From: Limimaricola cinnabarinus
GTDB taxonomy: Bacteria > Pseudomonadota > Alphaproteobacteria > Rhodobacterales > Rhodobacteraceae
NCBI RefSeq assembly: GCF_002723615.1
Contig: NZ_KZ304951.1
Span: forward strand, 517,344-581,343
Length of the DNA stretch: 64,000 bases
Direction: 5' to 3'
Within the stretch, counting starts at the first letter, position 1; the number at the start of each line of letters is the position of its first letter. The translations under genes and the position numbers were made by a program. Shown here in pieces: positions 45,753 through 55,442 of the stretch. The notes below the pieces were generated by a model, which did not search any database, was not told the origin of the DNA, and saw nothing but the letters and a program-made list of their open reading frames with translations.

Positions 45753-46303
45753 CGCGTCAGGCACTCCTTGAGCCGCATCAGGCTGCGCCGCAGCCATGTC
45801 CGCATCGTGTTGAGCGGCACGCCGTAGCGCTCGGCCAGTTCGGCATAGCTCTCCCCCGCGAGATAGGCGCCGCGCACCGCACCGGCCCTGTCGCTGTCGA
45901 GCTCGGTCAGGCAGCCCTCGATCCGCGCGCTTTCCGAGGCGGCGACGGCCTGCGCCTCGGGCCCCGGTGCGGCATCGGCCAGCCGCGCCACCGCCTCCAT
46001 GTCGCCGCCATGCTGGCTTTCGGTCCTGCGGCGGCTGCGCAGCCGGTCGATGGCATGGTTGCGCGAGATGGTGATGAGCCATGTCATCGGGCTCAGACCG
46101 TTCACCTCGTAGCGCCCCGCATTGTGCCACACCTTCACGTAGATTTCCTGCAGCGCGTCCTCGGCCTCGGCCCTGTTGTCCAACACACGCAGGCAGATCC
46201 CGAAGAGTTTCGCCGAGGTGGCGTCGTAGAGCGCGCCAAAGGCGGCGCGGTCGCCCAGCGCGCAGCGCGCGATCAGCCCCTCGATCTCGGTCAGGCGCGA
46301 CAT
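45749..46303 (-). CDS. ECF-family RNA polymerase sigma factor
   Basis: A 184-residue group-4 sigma factor. Region 2 covers about residues 20-92 ([20 protein letters not shown], then [20 protein letters not shown] and [22 protein letters not shown]), region 4 about 125-180 with [30 protein letters not shown] as the -35 recognition helix-turn-helix. Its anti-sigma factor is encoded directly downstream, and the inducing signal is unknown. The start ATG at 46303 is preferred; the frame upstream is antisense to cobS. The 174-nt divergent gap shared with cobS has no clear autoregulatory promoter. Confidence 0.93.
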   Translation of the reverse strand: MSRLTEIEGLIARCALGDRAAFGALYDATSAKLFGICLRVLDNRAEAEDALQEIYVKVWHNAGRYEVNGLSPMTWLITISRNHAIDRLRSRRRTESQHGGDMEAVARLADAAPGPEAQAVAASESARIEGCLTELDSDRAGAVRGAYLAGESYAELAERYGVPLNTMRTWLRRSLMRLKECLTR

Positions 46304-46477
46304 GATGTTGCGGATCCCCCCACTGGTCCGGCTTCTGACAATGGCCTTGCGCCCCGAAAAGGCAAGCGGCGGCCGGCCGATGGTCGTGGCCCGCGGCCCT
46401 TGAACCCCGCCGCGCGATGCTCCATCACTTGCGCGACCGCAAATGAGGGCCCCTTGCCCGCACGCGAAAGGATCATC

Positions 46478-47464
46478 ATGGCCGACGCCCAGACCGACCC
46501 CAATGCCCGCCCGACCGAAGAGATCGACATCCGTGAGACCTTCGGCTTCGACAGCGCCATGAAGGTCAAGGGCTTCGCCGAGCGCTCGGACCGGGTGCCC
46601 GACATCGACCCGACCTACAAGTTCGACCCCGACACCACCCGCGCCATCCTTGCCGGTTTCTCGGCCAATCGCCGGGTCATGGTGCAGGGCTATCACGGCA
46701 CCGGCAAATCGACCCATATCGAGCAGGTCGCCGCCCGGCTCAACTGGCCCTGCGTGCGCGTCAACCTCGACAGCCACATCTCGCGCATCGACCTGATCGG
46801 CAAGGACGCGATCAAGCTCAAGGATGGCAAGCAGGTCACCGAGTTCGCCGAAGGCATCCTGCCCTGGGCGCTGCGCCACCCCTGCGCCATCGTGTTCGAC
46901 GAATACGATGCGGGCCGCGCCGACGTGATGTTCGTGATCCAGCGGGTGCTGGAGACCGACGGCAAGCTGACGCTGATGGACCAGAACCAGGTGCTGACGC
47001 CGAACCCCTATTTCCGGCTCTTCGCCACGGCCAACACCGTGGGCTTGGGCGACACGACCGGGCTCTATCACGGCACTCAGCAGATCAACCAGGCGCAGAT
47101 GGACCGCTGGTCCCTCGTGGCGACGCTGAACTATCTCAGCCACGACGCCGAGGCCGCGATCGTGCTGTCGAAGGCGCCGCATTACAACACCGCCGAGGGC
47201 CGCCAGCAGGTCAGCCAGATGGTGACCGTCGCCGATCTCACCCGCACCGCTTTCATGAACGGCGATCTGTCGACGGTGATGAGCCCGCGCACGGTGATCA
47301 ACTGGGCCCAGAACGCCGAGATCTTCCGCGATATCGGCTATGCCTTCCGGCTCTCCTTCCTCAACAAGTGCGACGAGCTGGAGCGCCAGACCGTGGCCGA
47401 GTTCTACCAGCGCTGCTTCGACGAGGAACTGCCCGAAAGCGCGGTGAGCACCGCCGGGCGCTGA
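46478..47464 (+). CDS. cobS: cobaltochelatase subunit CobS
   Basis: The AAA+ motor subunit of aerobic cobaltochelatase (CobNST), which inserts cobalt into hydrogenobyrinic acid a,c-diamide in vitamin B12 synthesis. The 328-residue protein has the Walker A GYHGTGKS at residues 71-78, Walker [12 protein letters not shown], and the conserved N-terminal [26 protein letters not shown] precedes ATG 46478. A terminator-like hairpin lies between it and cobT. cobN is not in the window. Confidence 0.97.
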   Translation: MADAQTDPNARPTEEIDIRETFGFDSAMKVKGFAERSDRVPDIDPTYKFDPDTTRAILAGFSANRRVMVQGYHGTGKSTHIEQVAARLNWPCVRVNLDSHISRIDLIGKDAIKLKDGKQVTEFAEGILPWALRHPCAIVFDEYDAGRADVMFVIQRVLETDGKLTLMDQNQVLTPNPYFRLFATANTVGLGDTTGLYHGTQQINQAQMDRWSLVATLNYLSHDAEAAIVLSKAPHYNTAEGRQQVSQMVTVADLTRTAFMNGDLSTVMSPRTVINWAQNAEIFRDIGYAFRLSFLNKCDELERQTVAEFYQRCFDEELPESAVSTAGR

Positions 47465-47482
47465 GCCTTTCAACGAAACGCC

Positions 47483-47512
47483 AAGGGCCCGGATCGAAAG
47501 AGCCGGGCCTTT
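47483..47512 (+). terminator. terminator between cobS and cobT
   Basis: A 10-bp stem with one G-T wobble, AAGGGCCCGG (47483-47492) with CCGGGCCTTT (47503-47512), around a 10-nt loop, followed by CGTTA. It starts 18 nt after the cobS stop, so cobT would need read-through or its own start. Confidence 0.65.
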
Positions 47513-47566
47513 CGTTATCACCCGAGCGCCCTTGCCGCCCCCTGCCGCCAGTGGGATAGTTTCGCC

Positions 47567-49438
47567 ATGAGCCCCAACTCCGACAACCCCGCCGATCCGT
47601 TCAAGAAGGCCCTGACCGAGGCCACCAAGGTCATGGCCGACGATCGCGAGCTCAATGTCAGCTTCTCGGTCGATCCGCCGGGGCTGAGCCATGACAGCGT
47701 GCGCCTGCCGCAGGTCAGCCGCCGCATGACCCGCGACGAGGTGCTGCTCGCGCGCGGCACCGCCGATGCGCTGGCGCTGCGGCACCGCTACCACGATGCG
47801 GGCGTCAATTCGCGCTACCAGCCGCAATCGGGGATCGCGCGCGATCTCTACGACGCGATGGAGGGCGCGCGCGTCGAGGCGGTGGGCGCGAAACACATGC
47901 CCGGCACCGCCGGCAACATCGACGCGCGCATCGGCGCGGAGGCGCGGCGCAAGGGCTACGACCAGATCCGCGACAAGGCCGACGCGCCGCTCGCGGTGGC
48001 CGCGGGCTACCTGATCCGCCACCTCGCCACCGGGCGCGCCTTACCGCAGGGCGCGGACAACGTCATGGATCTGTGGCGCGGCTTCATCGAGGAGATGGGC
48101 GGCGAGCGGCTCGAAGGCCTGACGGAAGCGCTGCACGACCAGAAGAGCTTTGCCCGCTTCGCCCGCGAACTGATCCGCGATCTGGGCTATGGCGACCAGC
48201 TCGGCGACGACCCGGACATGGAAGACCCCGAGCAGGAGGACGAGGCCGCCGAGGAAGAGGACGACCAAGAGCCGGATTCGACCGGCGAGGACGAGGAGCG
48301 CGACGACGAGGACGACACCTCGCCCGAGCAGAGCCAGGACCAGCAGCAGGACCAGAGCGAGGCGCAGGTCTCGATGGACGAGCAGGCCGAGGCCGAGGAC
48401 GCCGAGGAACAGGAAATGCCCGAGGGCGAGGCGCCGCAGGACCCCCCGCCGCCCGCCGCCTCCGACGCCGACCCGAACTACCTCGTCTTCGAAACGAAGC
48501 ACGACGAGGAGATCGGCGCCGAGGACCTCGCCGAGGCGGCAGAGCTGGAGCGGCTGCGCGCCTATCTCGACCAGCAACTCGACCCGCTGAAGGGTGCGGT
48601 CTCGCGCCTCGCCAACAAGCTTCAGCGCCGGCTTCAGGCGCAGCAGAACCGGTCCTGGGAGTTCGACCGCGAGGAGGGCATCCTCGACGCAGGGAGACTG
48701 GCCCGCGTCGTCGCCAACCCGACCACGCCGCTCAGCTTCAAGGTCGAGAAGGACACCGAGTTCCGCGACACCGTGGTGACGCTGCTGATCGACAATTCCG
48801 GCTCGATGCGCGGGCGGCCCATTTCCATCGCCGCGATCTGCGCCGATGTGCTGGCGCGGACCCTGGAGCGTTGCTCGGTCAAGGTCGAGATTCTCGGCTT
48901 CACCACCCGCGCCTGGAAGGGCGGGCAGAGCCGCGAAGACTGGCTCGCCGCCGGGCGGCCCGCCTCCCCCGGCCGTCTCAACGATCTGCGCCACATCATC
49001 TACAAGCGCGCCGACGCGCCCTGGCGCCGCACGCGCGACAATCTCGGGCTGATGATGAAGGAAGGGCTGCTGAAGGAGAACATCGACGGCGAGGCGCTCG
49101 AATGGGCGCATCGCAGGCTTCTGGCGCGGCGCGAGGCGCGAAAGGTGCTGATGGTGATCTCGGACGGCGCGCCGGTCGATGACAGCACGCTGTCGGTGAA
49201 CCCGGCCAACTACCTTGAAAAGCACCTGCGCGACGTCATCGCCATGGTCGAGAAGCGCAAGGCTGTCGAGCTTGCCGCGATCGGCATCGGCCATGACGTG
49301 ACGCGCTATTACGACCGCGCGGTGACGATCACCGACGTGGACCAGCTCGCCGGGGCGATGACCGAACAGCTCGCCTCGCTCTTCGACGCCGACCCGCGCA
49401 AGCGGGCCCGCGTCCTCGGAATGAACAGGGTCGCCTGA
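47567..49438 (+). CDS. cobT: cobaltochelatase subunit CobT
   Basis: The second subunit of the CobS-CobT chaperone ring of cobaltochelatase. The 623-residue protein has an N-terminal helical domain, then a long acidic stretch (about residues 210-300, dominated by Asp, Glu and Gln) and a C-terminal von Willebrand A domain with the metal site [14 protein letters not shown] at about residues 403-416 and [14 protein letters not shown] later. The acidic region is a hallmark of the family. Its stop (TGATG) shares one base with the next gene's start. Confidence 0.97.
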   Translation: MSPNSDNPADPFKKALTEATKVMADDRELNVSFSVDPPGLSHDSVRLPQVSRRMTRDEVLLARGTADALALRHRYHDAGVNSRYQPQSGIARDLYDAMEGARVEAVGAKHMPGTAGNIDARIGAEARRKGYDQIRDKADAPLAVAAGYLIRHLATGRALPQGADNVMDLWRGFIEEMGGERLEGLTEALHDQKSFARFARELIRDLGYGDQLGDDPDMEDPEQEDEAAEEEDDQEPDSTGEDEERDDEDDTSPEQSQDQQQDQSEAQVSMDEQAEAEDAEEQEMPEGEAPQDPPPPAASDADPNYLVFETKHDEEIGAEDLAEAAELERLRAYLDQQLDPLKGAVSRLANKLQRRLQAQQNRSWEFDREEGILDAGRLARVVANPTTPLSFKVEKDTEFRDTVVTLLIDNSGSMRGRPISIAAICADVLARTLERCSVKVEILGFTTRAWKGGQSREDWLAAGRPASPGRLNDLRHIIYKRADAPWRRTRDNLGLMMKEGLLKENIDGEALEWAHRRLLARREARKVLMVISDGAPVDDSTLSVNPANYLEKHLRDVIAMVEKRKAVELAAIGIGHDVTRYYDRAVTITDVDQLAGAMTEQLASLFDADPRKRARVLGMNRVA

Positions 49439-51252
49439 TGTATCAGAACTTCGCCACCACCGCCCGCCCCGAACAGGGGCCGCCCCGGCTTGCCGCGCTG
49501 CGCGAGCGCATGAAGGCCGCGGGGCTCGACGGCTGGATCGTGCCGCGTGGCGACACGTGGCGCGGCGAGAACGTGCGCGCCCGCGACGAACGGCTCGCCT
49601 GGCTCACCGGCTTCACCGGATCGGCGGGCTTCGCCGCGATCCTGCACGACAAGGCGGGCGTCTTCATCGACGGGCGCTACAAGATCCAGATCAAGAGCCA
49701 GGTCGCGCCCGACTTCACCGCCGTGGACTGGCCCGCGACCAAGCTTGCCGACTGGCTCATCGCCGAGCTGCCCGAGGGCGGCACGGTGGGCTACGACGCC
49801 TGGCTGCACACGCCGCACGAGATCGGCGAGCTGCGCGAGAAGCTCCAGCCCAAGGGCATCGGCCTCGAGCCGCAGGACAACCTCGTCGACATGATCTGGG
49901 AGGACCGCCCCGCCGCCCCCGACGCGCCCTTCATCGCCTGGCCCGAGGAATATGCGGGCAAGAGCCATGCCGAGAAGCGGGCCGAGATCGCGGCGCTGTT
50001 GCGCGAGGCCGGGCAGAAATGCGCCGTCATCACCCTGCCCGATTCCATCGCATGGCTTCTGAACATCCGCGGCGACGATGTGCCCTCGACCCCGGTGCCG
50101 CTGAGCTTCGCGATCCTCGACGACACCGGGCGCTGCGAGCTGTTCTGCCCGAAGGGCAAGGCCGATGACCTGCGCGATCATCTGGGCGAGGATGTCGACG
50201 TGCTCGACATCGACGCCTTCCTCGGCGCGCTGGGCCAGCTTTCGGGCCCCGTGCGCGTCGATCCGAAATCCGCGCCCTCCATCGTCGAGACGACGCTCAA
50301 GGGCTGGGAGACGAAGATCAGCGAGGACGAAGACCCCTGCATCCTGCCCAAGGCCCGCAAGAACGCCGCCGAGATCGAGGGCGCGCGGGCCGCGCATCTG
50401 CGCGACGGCGCGGCGGTCTGCCGCTTCCTGCACTGGCTCGACGGCGAGGCGGAGAAGCTCGGGCAAGGCGATCACCGGCTCACCGAGATCGGCGTCGTCA
50501 CCGCGCTCGAAGGCTTCCGCCGCGAGACGGGCGAGCTGCGCGGCATCAGCTTCGAGACCATCGCCGGCGCGGGCGAGCATGGCGCGATCACCCATTACCG
50601 CGTCACCGAAGACACCGACCGCGAGGTCAGGCCGGGCGAGCTGCTGCTCGTCGATTCGGGCGGCCAGTATCTCGACGGCACGACCGACATCACCCGCACC
50701 ATCGCGATCGGCCAGCCGCCCGAGGACGCGGCCCAGTGCTACACCCGCGTGCTGCAGGGCATGATCGCGCTGAGCCGCGCGCGTTTCCCCAAGGGGCTCG
50801 CGGGCCGCGATCTCGACGCGCTGGCCCGTTTCCCGCTCTGGACCGCCGGGCTTGATTACGATCACGGCACCGGCCACGGCGTCGGGGCCTATCTCTCGGT
50901 GCATGAGGGGCCGCAGCGGATCTCCAAGGGGGCGATGACTGTGATCGAGCCGGGCATGATCCTGTCGAACGAGCCGGGCTATTACCGCGAGGGGCATTTC
51001 GGCATCAGGATCGAGAACCTGATCGTCACCCGCGAGGCGCCTCAGATCCCCGGCGCCGACGACCGCGAGATGTATGATTTCGAGACGCTGACCTACGTGC
51101 CGCTGGAGCGGCGGCTGATCGTCGCGGAGATGCTGTCGGCGGTGGAGCGGGACTGGATCGACGCCTATCACGCGACTACACTCGAAAAGATCGCCCCGCG
51201 TCTCGACGGCGCGGCGCGGGATTGGCTGACCGCCGCCTGCGCGCCGCTTTGA
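49438..51252 (+). CDS. pepP: Xaa-Pro aminopeptidase (M24 family)
   Basis: A 604-residue creatinase-fold metallopeptidase that releases an N-terminal residue next to proline. The two N-terminal domains (WLTGFTGSAGFAAIL at about 55-69) precede the catalytic pita-bread domain: metal ligands in LLVDSGGQYLDGTTDITRT, HGTGHGVGAYLSVHEGPQRI, and MILSNEPGYYREGHFGIRIENL. The length fits the eukaryotic-like long form of aminopeptidase P. Its ATG shares a base with the cobT stop, so it is translated from the same mRNA, with no clear metabolic link to B12. Confidence 0.95.
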   Translation: MYQNFATTARPEQGPPRLAALRERMKAAGLDGWIVPRGDTWRGENVRARDERLAWLTGFTGSAGFAAILHDKAGVFIDGRYKIQIKSQVAPDFTAVDWPATKLADWLIAELPEGGTVGYDAWLHTPHEIGELREKLQPKGIGLEPQDNLVDMIWEDRPAAPDAPFIAWPEEYAGKSHAEKRAEIAALLREAGQKCAVITLPDSIAWLLNIRGDDVPSTPVPLSFAILDDTGRCELFCPKGKADDLRDHLGEDVDVLDIDAFLGALGQLSGPVRVDPKSAPSIVETTLKGWETKISEDEDPCILPKARKNAAEIEGARAAHLRDGAAVCRFLHWLDGEAEKLGQGDHRLTEIGVVTALEGFRRETGELRGISFETIAGAGEHGAITHYRVTEDTDREVRPGELLLVDSGGQYLDGTTDITRTIAIGQPPEDAAQCYTRVLQGMIALSRARFPKGLAGRDLDALARFPLWTAGLDYDHGTGHGVGAYLSVHEGPQRISKGAMTVIEPGMILSNEPGYYREGHFGIRIENLIVTREAPQIPGADDREMYDFETLTYVPLERRLIVAEMLSAVERDWIDAYHATTLEKIAPRLDGAARDWLTAACAPL

Positions 51253-51284
51253 CGACGGGGCCCACTCACAGGGAGCAGAACTGA

Positions 51285-51626
51285 ATGAGCGATCACATCA
51301 CGATCCGCCCCGCCGAGGGCACCTGGGTGGTGCGCGCCGGCGGTGCGGTCCTTGGCGAAAGCAGCCGCGCGCTGGAGCTGGTCGAGGGCGATTACCCGCC
51401 CGTGATCTATTTCCCGCGCGAGGACATCGCCACGGCCTTCCTCGAACCATCGAAGACCCGCTCTCACTGCCCCTGGAAGGGCGACGCGCATTACTTCAAC
51501 ATCATCGCCAAGAGCGGCGCGATCGAGGATGCGGTCTGGTCCTACGAGGAGCCCAAGGAGGGCATGGAGCAGATCAAGGACTGCCTCGCCTTCTACAAGA
51601 ACAAGGTCGCGGTCGAGCAGGTCTGA
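51285..51626 (+). CDS. DUF427 domain protein
   Basis: A 113-residue protein covering the DUF427 fold. Conserved features are VRAGGAVLGESSRALELVEGDYPPVIYFPREDI and the CPWKGDAHYFNI block (His-Tyr-Phe motif), with AVWSYEEPKE in the last third. The fold is a small beta barrel of unknown function found as single proteins or nucleotidyltransferase partners. It starts 32 nt after pepP and is likely in its transcript. GGGAGCAG lies upstream of the ATG. Confidence 0.88.
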   Translation: MSDHITIRPAEGTWVVRAGGAVLGESSRALELVEGDYPPVIYFPREDIATAFLEPSKTRSHCPWKGDAHYFNIIAKSGAIEDAVWSYEEPKEGMEQIKDCLAFYKNKVAVEQV

Positions 51627-51648
51627 TCCGCCCCCCTTTCGTGGCGGC

Positions 51649-53346
51649 CTAGGAGTGCTCCTCGGCCGCCATACGCGTCAGCGCCCGGTTCACGGCCCGC
51701 AGCGCATCGACCTGGAACAACGCCCCCCACAATTCCGGCGCCTCGTCCTCGGGGCCGAAACGGACCACCGGCACGAAGGGGCGCTGCACCGTCTCGAACA
51801 AGGGCATCGCCTGTTCCAGCGTCGCGCCCGACTGCACGAAGACCCCTTCGGCGATCATCTCGTGGCAGGCCTCCTCGGGGGCCGCGCGCGGCGCGCCGGT
51901 GGCGCGCATCACCGTCTCGACCCGGATCGTGCCCAGCAGCCAGGCCTGCGGTCCGGCAGCGAGATGCACGCCGCGCCGCGCCAGCTGCGTCAGGAAGAAG
52001 GAGCGCTGCACCAGCCGCGACGCCACCGCCGAGGCGAGCGAAACCGAAACCATCACCGCAAGGCCGGTCTGCCAGTCCCCCGTCAGCTCGAACACGATCA
52101 GCGTGGTCGAGATCGGCGCGCCGAGCACGGCCGCGGCCACGGCGCCCATCCCCGCCAGCGCATAGAGCGTGCCCTCGCCCGAGAATTCGGGCGCGATGGC
52201 GGTCGCCACGGTGCCGAAGGCCAGCCCCGTCAGCGCGCCGATCATCAGCGAGGGCGAAAAGATGCCGCCGCCCATCCGGCCGGCCATGGTGATCGCCACC
52301 GCCGCCACCTTGACCACCACGAAGATCACCGCGAGATCGAGCGCGAGGCTGCCCTGCAGCGCCGCCGAGGTCGTCTCGTAGCCGACGCCGATGATATGCG
52401 GAAAGAAGATCGCGATCAGCCCGAGGATCAGCCCCGTCGTCATCGGGCGCATCCAGCGCGGCGGCGACAGCCGCGCCTGCACCGCATTGGCCAGATCGTC
52501 GGCCCAGAAGATCGCCCGCATCAGCACCACCGCGACGAGGCCGCACATCAGCCCCAGAAGCATGAAGGCGGGCAGCTCGACATAGAAGGCCAGCGCGTTC
52601 TTGTCGGGCAGGGTGAACTCGGTCACGTCGCCCCAGACGAGCCGGCCCAGCACCGTGCCCGCGACGCTGGCGATGGCGATGGGGGCAAAGGCATGCACCG
52701 CGAAATGCCGCAGCACCACCTCGAGCGCGAAGAGCGCGCCCGCAATGGGCGCGTTGAAGCTCGCCGAGACGGCGGCGGCGACGGCGCAGCCCAGTAGATC
52801 GCGCCCGGTGATGCCGTCGGCGCGGATCCAGCTCGACACATAGGTGGCGAAGACCGAAGCCAGATGCACCACCGGCCCCTCTCGGCCCGTGGAGCCGCCC
52901 GTCGACAGCGTGATCATCGAGGCCAGCGCCGAGACCAGCCCGCGCTTGCGCTCGACCCGCCCCTCGCGCAGCGCGGCACCCTCGATCACCTCGGCGACGG
53001 AGCGCACCCGCGCATCCTCGGTGAAGCGGTCGAGCAGCAGGCCGACGGCGAGCCCGCCCATGACCGGCAGGATCAGCAGCCAGTACCACGGCAGAGAGGC
53101 CGCGAAGCTGTGCAGCATCGCCACGTCGTCGGTGCCGTAGAGCCAGGCCTGCAGCACCTCGATCGCGGCGCGAAACCCGATCGCCGCCAGCCCCGCGACG
53201 CTGCCCAGTGCCAGCGCGATGAACCAGAACTGCACCTGGCTCGGCCCGTGGCTGCGGATCATCGACCAGACCTCGCGCCAGCTCGCGCCGACGCGGGTGA
53301 TCATGCGCTCCGGCCGTCCCGCCGCCTCGTTCGAACTCTTGCTCAT
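51649..53346 (-). CDS. CLC-family chloride transporter/channel with CBS domains
   Basis: A 565-residue membrane protein with about 10-12 membrane segments. CLC signatures are GSTGREGPVVH (151-161, with the gating Glu156) and GGGIFSPSLMIG. The inner proton Glu of coupled exchangers (second Glu of the IIEE motif in the E. coli protein) is Val210 here (LFALEVV), as in some channels and uncoupled family members. A C-terminal CBS region starts after RIETVMRA-like RVETVMRA (about 480). It likely moves chloride or another anion across the inner membrane. The stop is 22 nt from the convergent DUF427 gene. Confidence 0.93.
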   Translation of the reverse strand: MSKSSNEAAGRPERMITRVGASWREVWSMIRSHGPSQVQFWFIALALGSVAGLAAIGFRAAIEVLQAWLYGTDDVAMLHSFAASLPWYWLLILPVMGGLAVGLLLDRFTEDARVRSVAEVIEGAALREGRVERKRGLVSALASMITLSTGGSTGREGPVVHLASVFATYVSSWIRADGITGRDLLGCAVAAAVSASFNAPIAGALFALEVVLRHFAVHAFAPIAIASVAGTVLGRLVWGDVTEFTLPDKNALAFYVELPAFMLLGLMCGLVAVVLMRAIFWADDLANAVQARLSPPRWMRPMTTGLILGLIAIFFPHIIGVGYETTSAALQGSLALDLAVIFVVVKVAAVAITMAGRMGGGIFSPSLMIGALTGLAFGTVATAIAPEFSGEGTLYALAGMGAVAAAVLGAPISTTLIVFELTGDWQTGLAVMVSVSLASAVASRLVQRSFFLTQLARRGVHLAAGPQAWLLGTIRVETVMRATGAPRAAPEEACHEMIAEGVFVQSGATLEQAMPLFETVQRPFVPVVRFGPEDEAPELWGALFQVDALRAVNRALTRMAAEEHS

Positions 53347-53728
53347 CGCTGCGCGCCGCCTTTCCTCGCGCCGTTCTAGGATGGAACGCGAAGCGGTTGA
53401 AGGTGCAGCGGGGGCTTCGATGATGCCGCGATGCGCGGCGGCATCTCGTTTGCGCCGAACCTATGCCTAAGGATGGATAGCCTTCGGCGGCTTTATCGCG
53501 GATACTCGATATATTGCACAGAGATATTTGACCGCCTTTCGATCTTGTGAGGGTCGAGCAGCGGAGGTGAATGTTAAGCCGACGACGGAGGTGAGTGGCC
53601 GTTCGAGGTATGTGATTTTTTACCCTACGGCGGGGTCAGGCCGGACTATGCGGTGTGAGCATCGGGGCCAATTGGGCCCGGAAGTTCGCACCGCTTTTTT
53701 TTGGCGCGGAACGCAGCCGGTCGCGCCA
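53347..53728. other. low-GC intergenic region without a recognised gene
   Basis: These 382 bp between the CLC gene start and the recN stop have visibly more A+T than the surroundings (for example GATATATTGCACAGAGATAT around 53506 and an eight-T run near 53694). A plus-strand frame from 53528 is open but antisense to recN for most of its length and has no ribosome site. A short stem GGGCC-AATTG-GGCCC (53669-53683) lies 45 nt past the recN stop. No insertion sequence ends or repeats were recognised. It may be a remnant of transferred DNA or hold regulatory sites. Confidence 0.6.
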
Positions 53729-55402
53729 TCAGGCGGCGTCGGCATCCTCGAGCAGCACCCGCGCCGCGCCGCGCGCGGCCTCGGTCACCGTATCGCCCGC
53801 CAGCATCCGCGCGATCTCGTCGATCCGGTCGGGATGATCGAGCGGCACCACGCGCGAGGTGGTGATCTCGCCCGACGCGCCGAGGCTGACCGATTTCTCG
53901 ACCCGCCAGTGATGCGCGCCCAAGGCCGCGACCTGCGGCGAATGGGTGACGACCAGCACCTGCGCTCCATCGGCAAGCCGGGCCAGGCGGCGGCCGACGG
54001 CATTCGCCGTGGCGCCGCCGAGGCCGCGGTCGATCTCGTCGAAGATCAGCGTCTTGCCGGCATTGTCGCCGGTCAGGCAGACCTTGAGCGCCAGCAAAAA
54101 GCGCGACAGCTCGCCGCCCGAGGCGATGCGCGACAAGGGGCCCGAGGGCGCGCCGGGATTGGTGGCGACGCGGAAGGTCACCTCGTCGCGCCCGTCGGGG
54201 CCGGGATCGGCGGGCGCGAGATCGACCTCGAACACCGCGCGGTCGAGCTTGAGCGGTGCAAGCTCCGCCGCCATGGCGCGCGACAGCCGCGTCCCGGCCT
54301 CGCCGCGCCGCGCCGTGAGCGCCGCGGCGGCCGCGTCATAGGCGGCATCGGCCGCGCGCACCGCCGCTTCCAGATCGGCCATGTCGCCCTCGGAGGCGTC
54401 GAGCGCCTGCAAGCGCTTTCGCAGCCCCTCCGCGAACTCCGCCAGCTCGTCGACCATCACGTCGTGCTTGCGCGCGAGGCCGCGCAGCGCAAAGAGCCGC
54501 TCCTCGGCGGCTTCGAGCGCGCGCGGGTCGAATTCCAGCGCATCGAGCACGTCGCGCACGCCGGTCTCGGCCTCGCCCAGCGCGTCGAGCGCGCGGGCCA
54601 GCGCCTCCATCACCGGGTCGAGCCGCCCCTCGGCGGCCTCGACCGCGCCGTCGAGCCAGCGCATCGCATCCGAGACCAGACCCTCGGCCCCGTCGCCCGA
54701 GATCACCTGATGGGCGCGCGCCACGTCGCCGCGCACCCGTTCGGCGCCCTGCATCCGGCGGCGGACGGCGTCGAGCTCGGCCTCCTCGCCCGGCTGCGGG
54801 TCGAGCCCGTCGAGCTCGGCCACGGCGTGGCGCAGATATTCCTCTTCGGCCCGAAGCTCCGCCACCTGCTCATGCGCCACCGCGAGCGCGCGGCGCGCCT
54901 CGCGGCGCGCGGCCCATGCGGCGCGGGTCGCGGCGATGTCGGCGGCGGCATCGGCGAAATCGTCGAGCATCGCCCTATGGCCGCGCGGATCGAGCAGGCC
55001 GCGATCATCGTGCTGGCCATGCAGTTCGAGAAGCTCGTCGGAGAGCGCGCGCAGCACCTCTCCCGAAACGCGCCGGTCATTGACCCAGGCCGTCTTGCGG
55101 CCGCTTTCGGTGTTGACCCGGCGCAGGATCAGCTCGTCGCCCGCCTCGATGCCGGTCTCGGCCAGCACCCGGCGCGCCGGATGGTCGGGCGCGAGGTCGA
55201 ACACCGCCGTCACCTCGCCCTGCGCCGCGCCCTTGCGCACCAGCTCGGCGCGGCCGCGCCAGCCCAGCACGAAGCCCAGGCTGTCGAGCAGGATCGACTT
55301 GCCCGCCCCGGTCTCGCCGGTCAGGACGTTCAGGCCCGGCTGGAATTCCAGCTCGAGCCTGTCGATGATCAGCATGTCCCGGATGTCGAGCGCGCGCAGC
55401 AT
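53729..55402 (-). CDS. recN: DNA repair protein RecN
   Basis: An SMC-like ATPase acting early in double-strand break repair. The 557-residue protein has Walker A GETGAGKS at residues 29-36, a long coiled-coil middle (about 150-370, rich in Ala, Glu, Leu and Arg), and the C-terminal ABC signature SGGELSRFLLALK followed by Walker B LIFDEIDRGLGG. ATG 55402 has GGGGAG 9 nt upstream. It follows bamD by 40 nt and may be transcribed with it. No LexA box of the GTTC-N7-GTTC form was noticed near it. Confidence 0.97.
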   Translation of the reverse strand: MLRALDIRDMLIIDRLELEFQPGLNVLTGETGAGKSILLDSLGFVLGWRGRAELVRKGAAQGEVTAVFDLAPDHPARRVLAETGIEAGDELILRRVNTESGRKTAWVNDRRVSGEVLRALSDELLELHGQHDDRGLLDPRGHRAMLDDFADAAADIAATRAAWAARREARRALAVAHEQVAELRAEEEYLRHAVAELDGLDPQPGEEAELDAVRRRMQGAERVRGDVARAHQVISGDGAEGLVSDAMRWLDGAVEAAEGRLDPVMEALARALDALGEAETGVRDVLDALEFDPRALEAAEERLFALRGLARKHDVMVDELAEFAEGLRKRLQALDASEGDMADLEAAVRAADAAYDAAAAALTARRGEAGTRLSRAMAAELAPLKLDRAVFEVDLAPADPGPDGRDEVTFRVATNPGAPSGPLSRIASGGELSRFLLALKVCLTGDNAGKTLIFDEIDRGLGGATANAVGRRLARLADGAQVLVVTHSPQVAALGAHHWRVEKSVSLGASGEITTSRVVPLDHPDRIDEIARMLAGDTVTEAARGAARVLLEDADAA

Positions 55403-55442
55403 ATCGATTATCTCCCCGGGTCGGAACGTCGGTCCGACCCGA

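Noticed and set aside
53371-53385. GTTC-N7-GAAC in the region upstream of the CLC gene
   Set aside because: Inverted rather than direct repeat, so it does not match the alphaproteobacterial LexA site, and the gene has no SOS connection.
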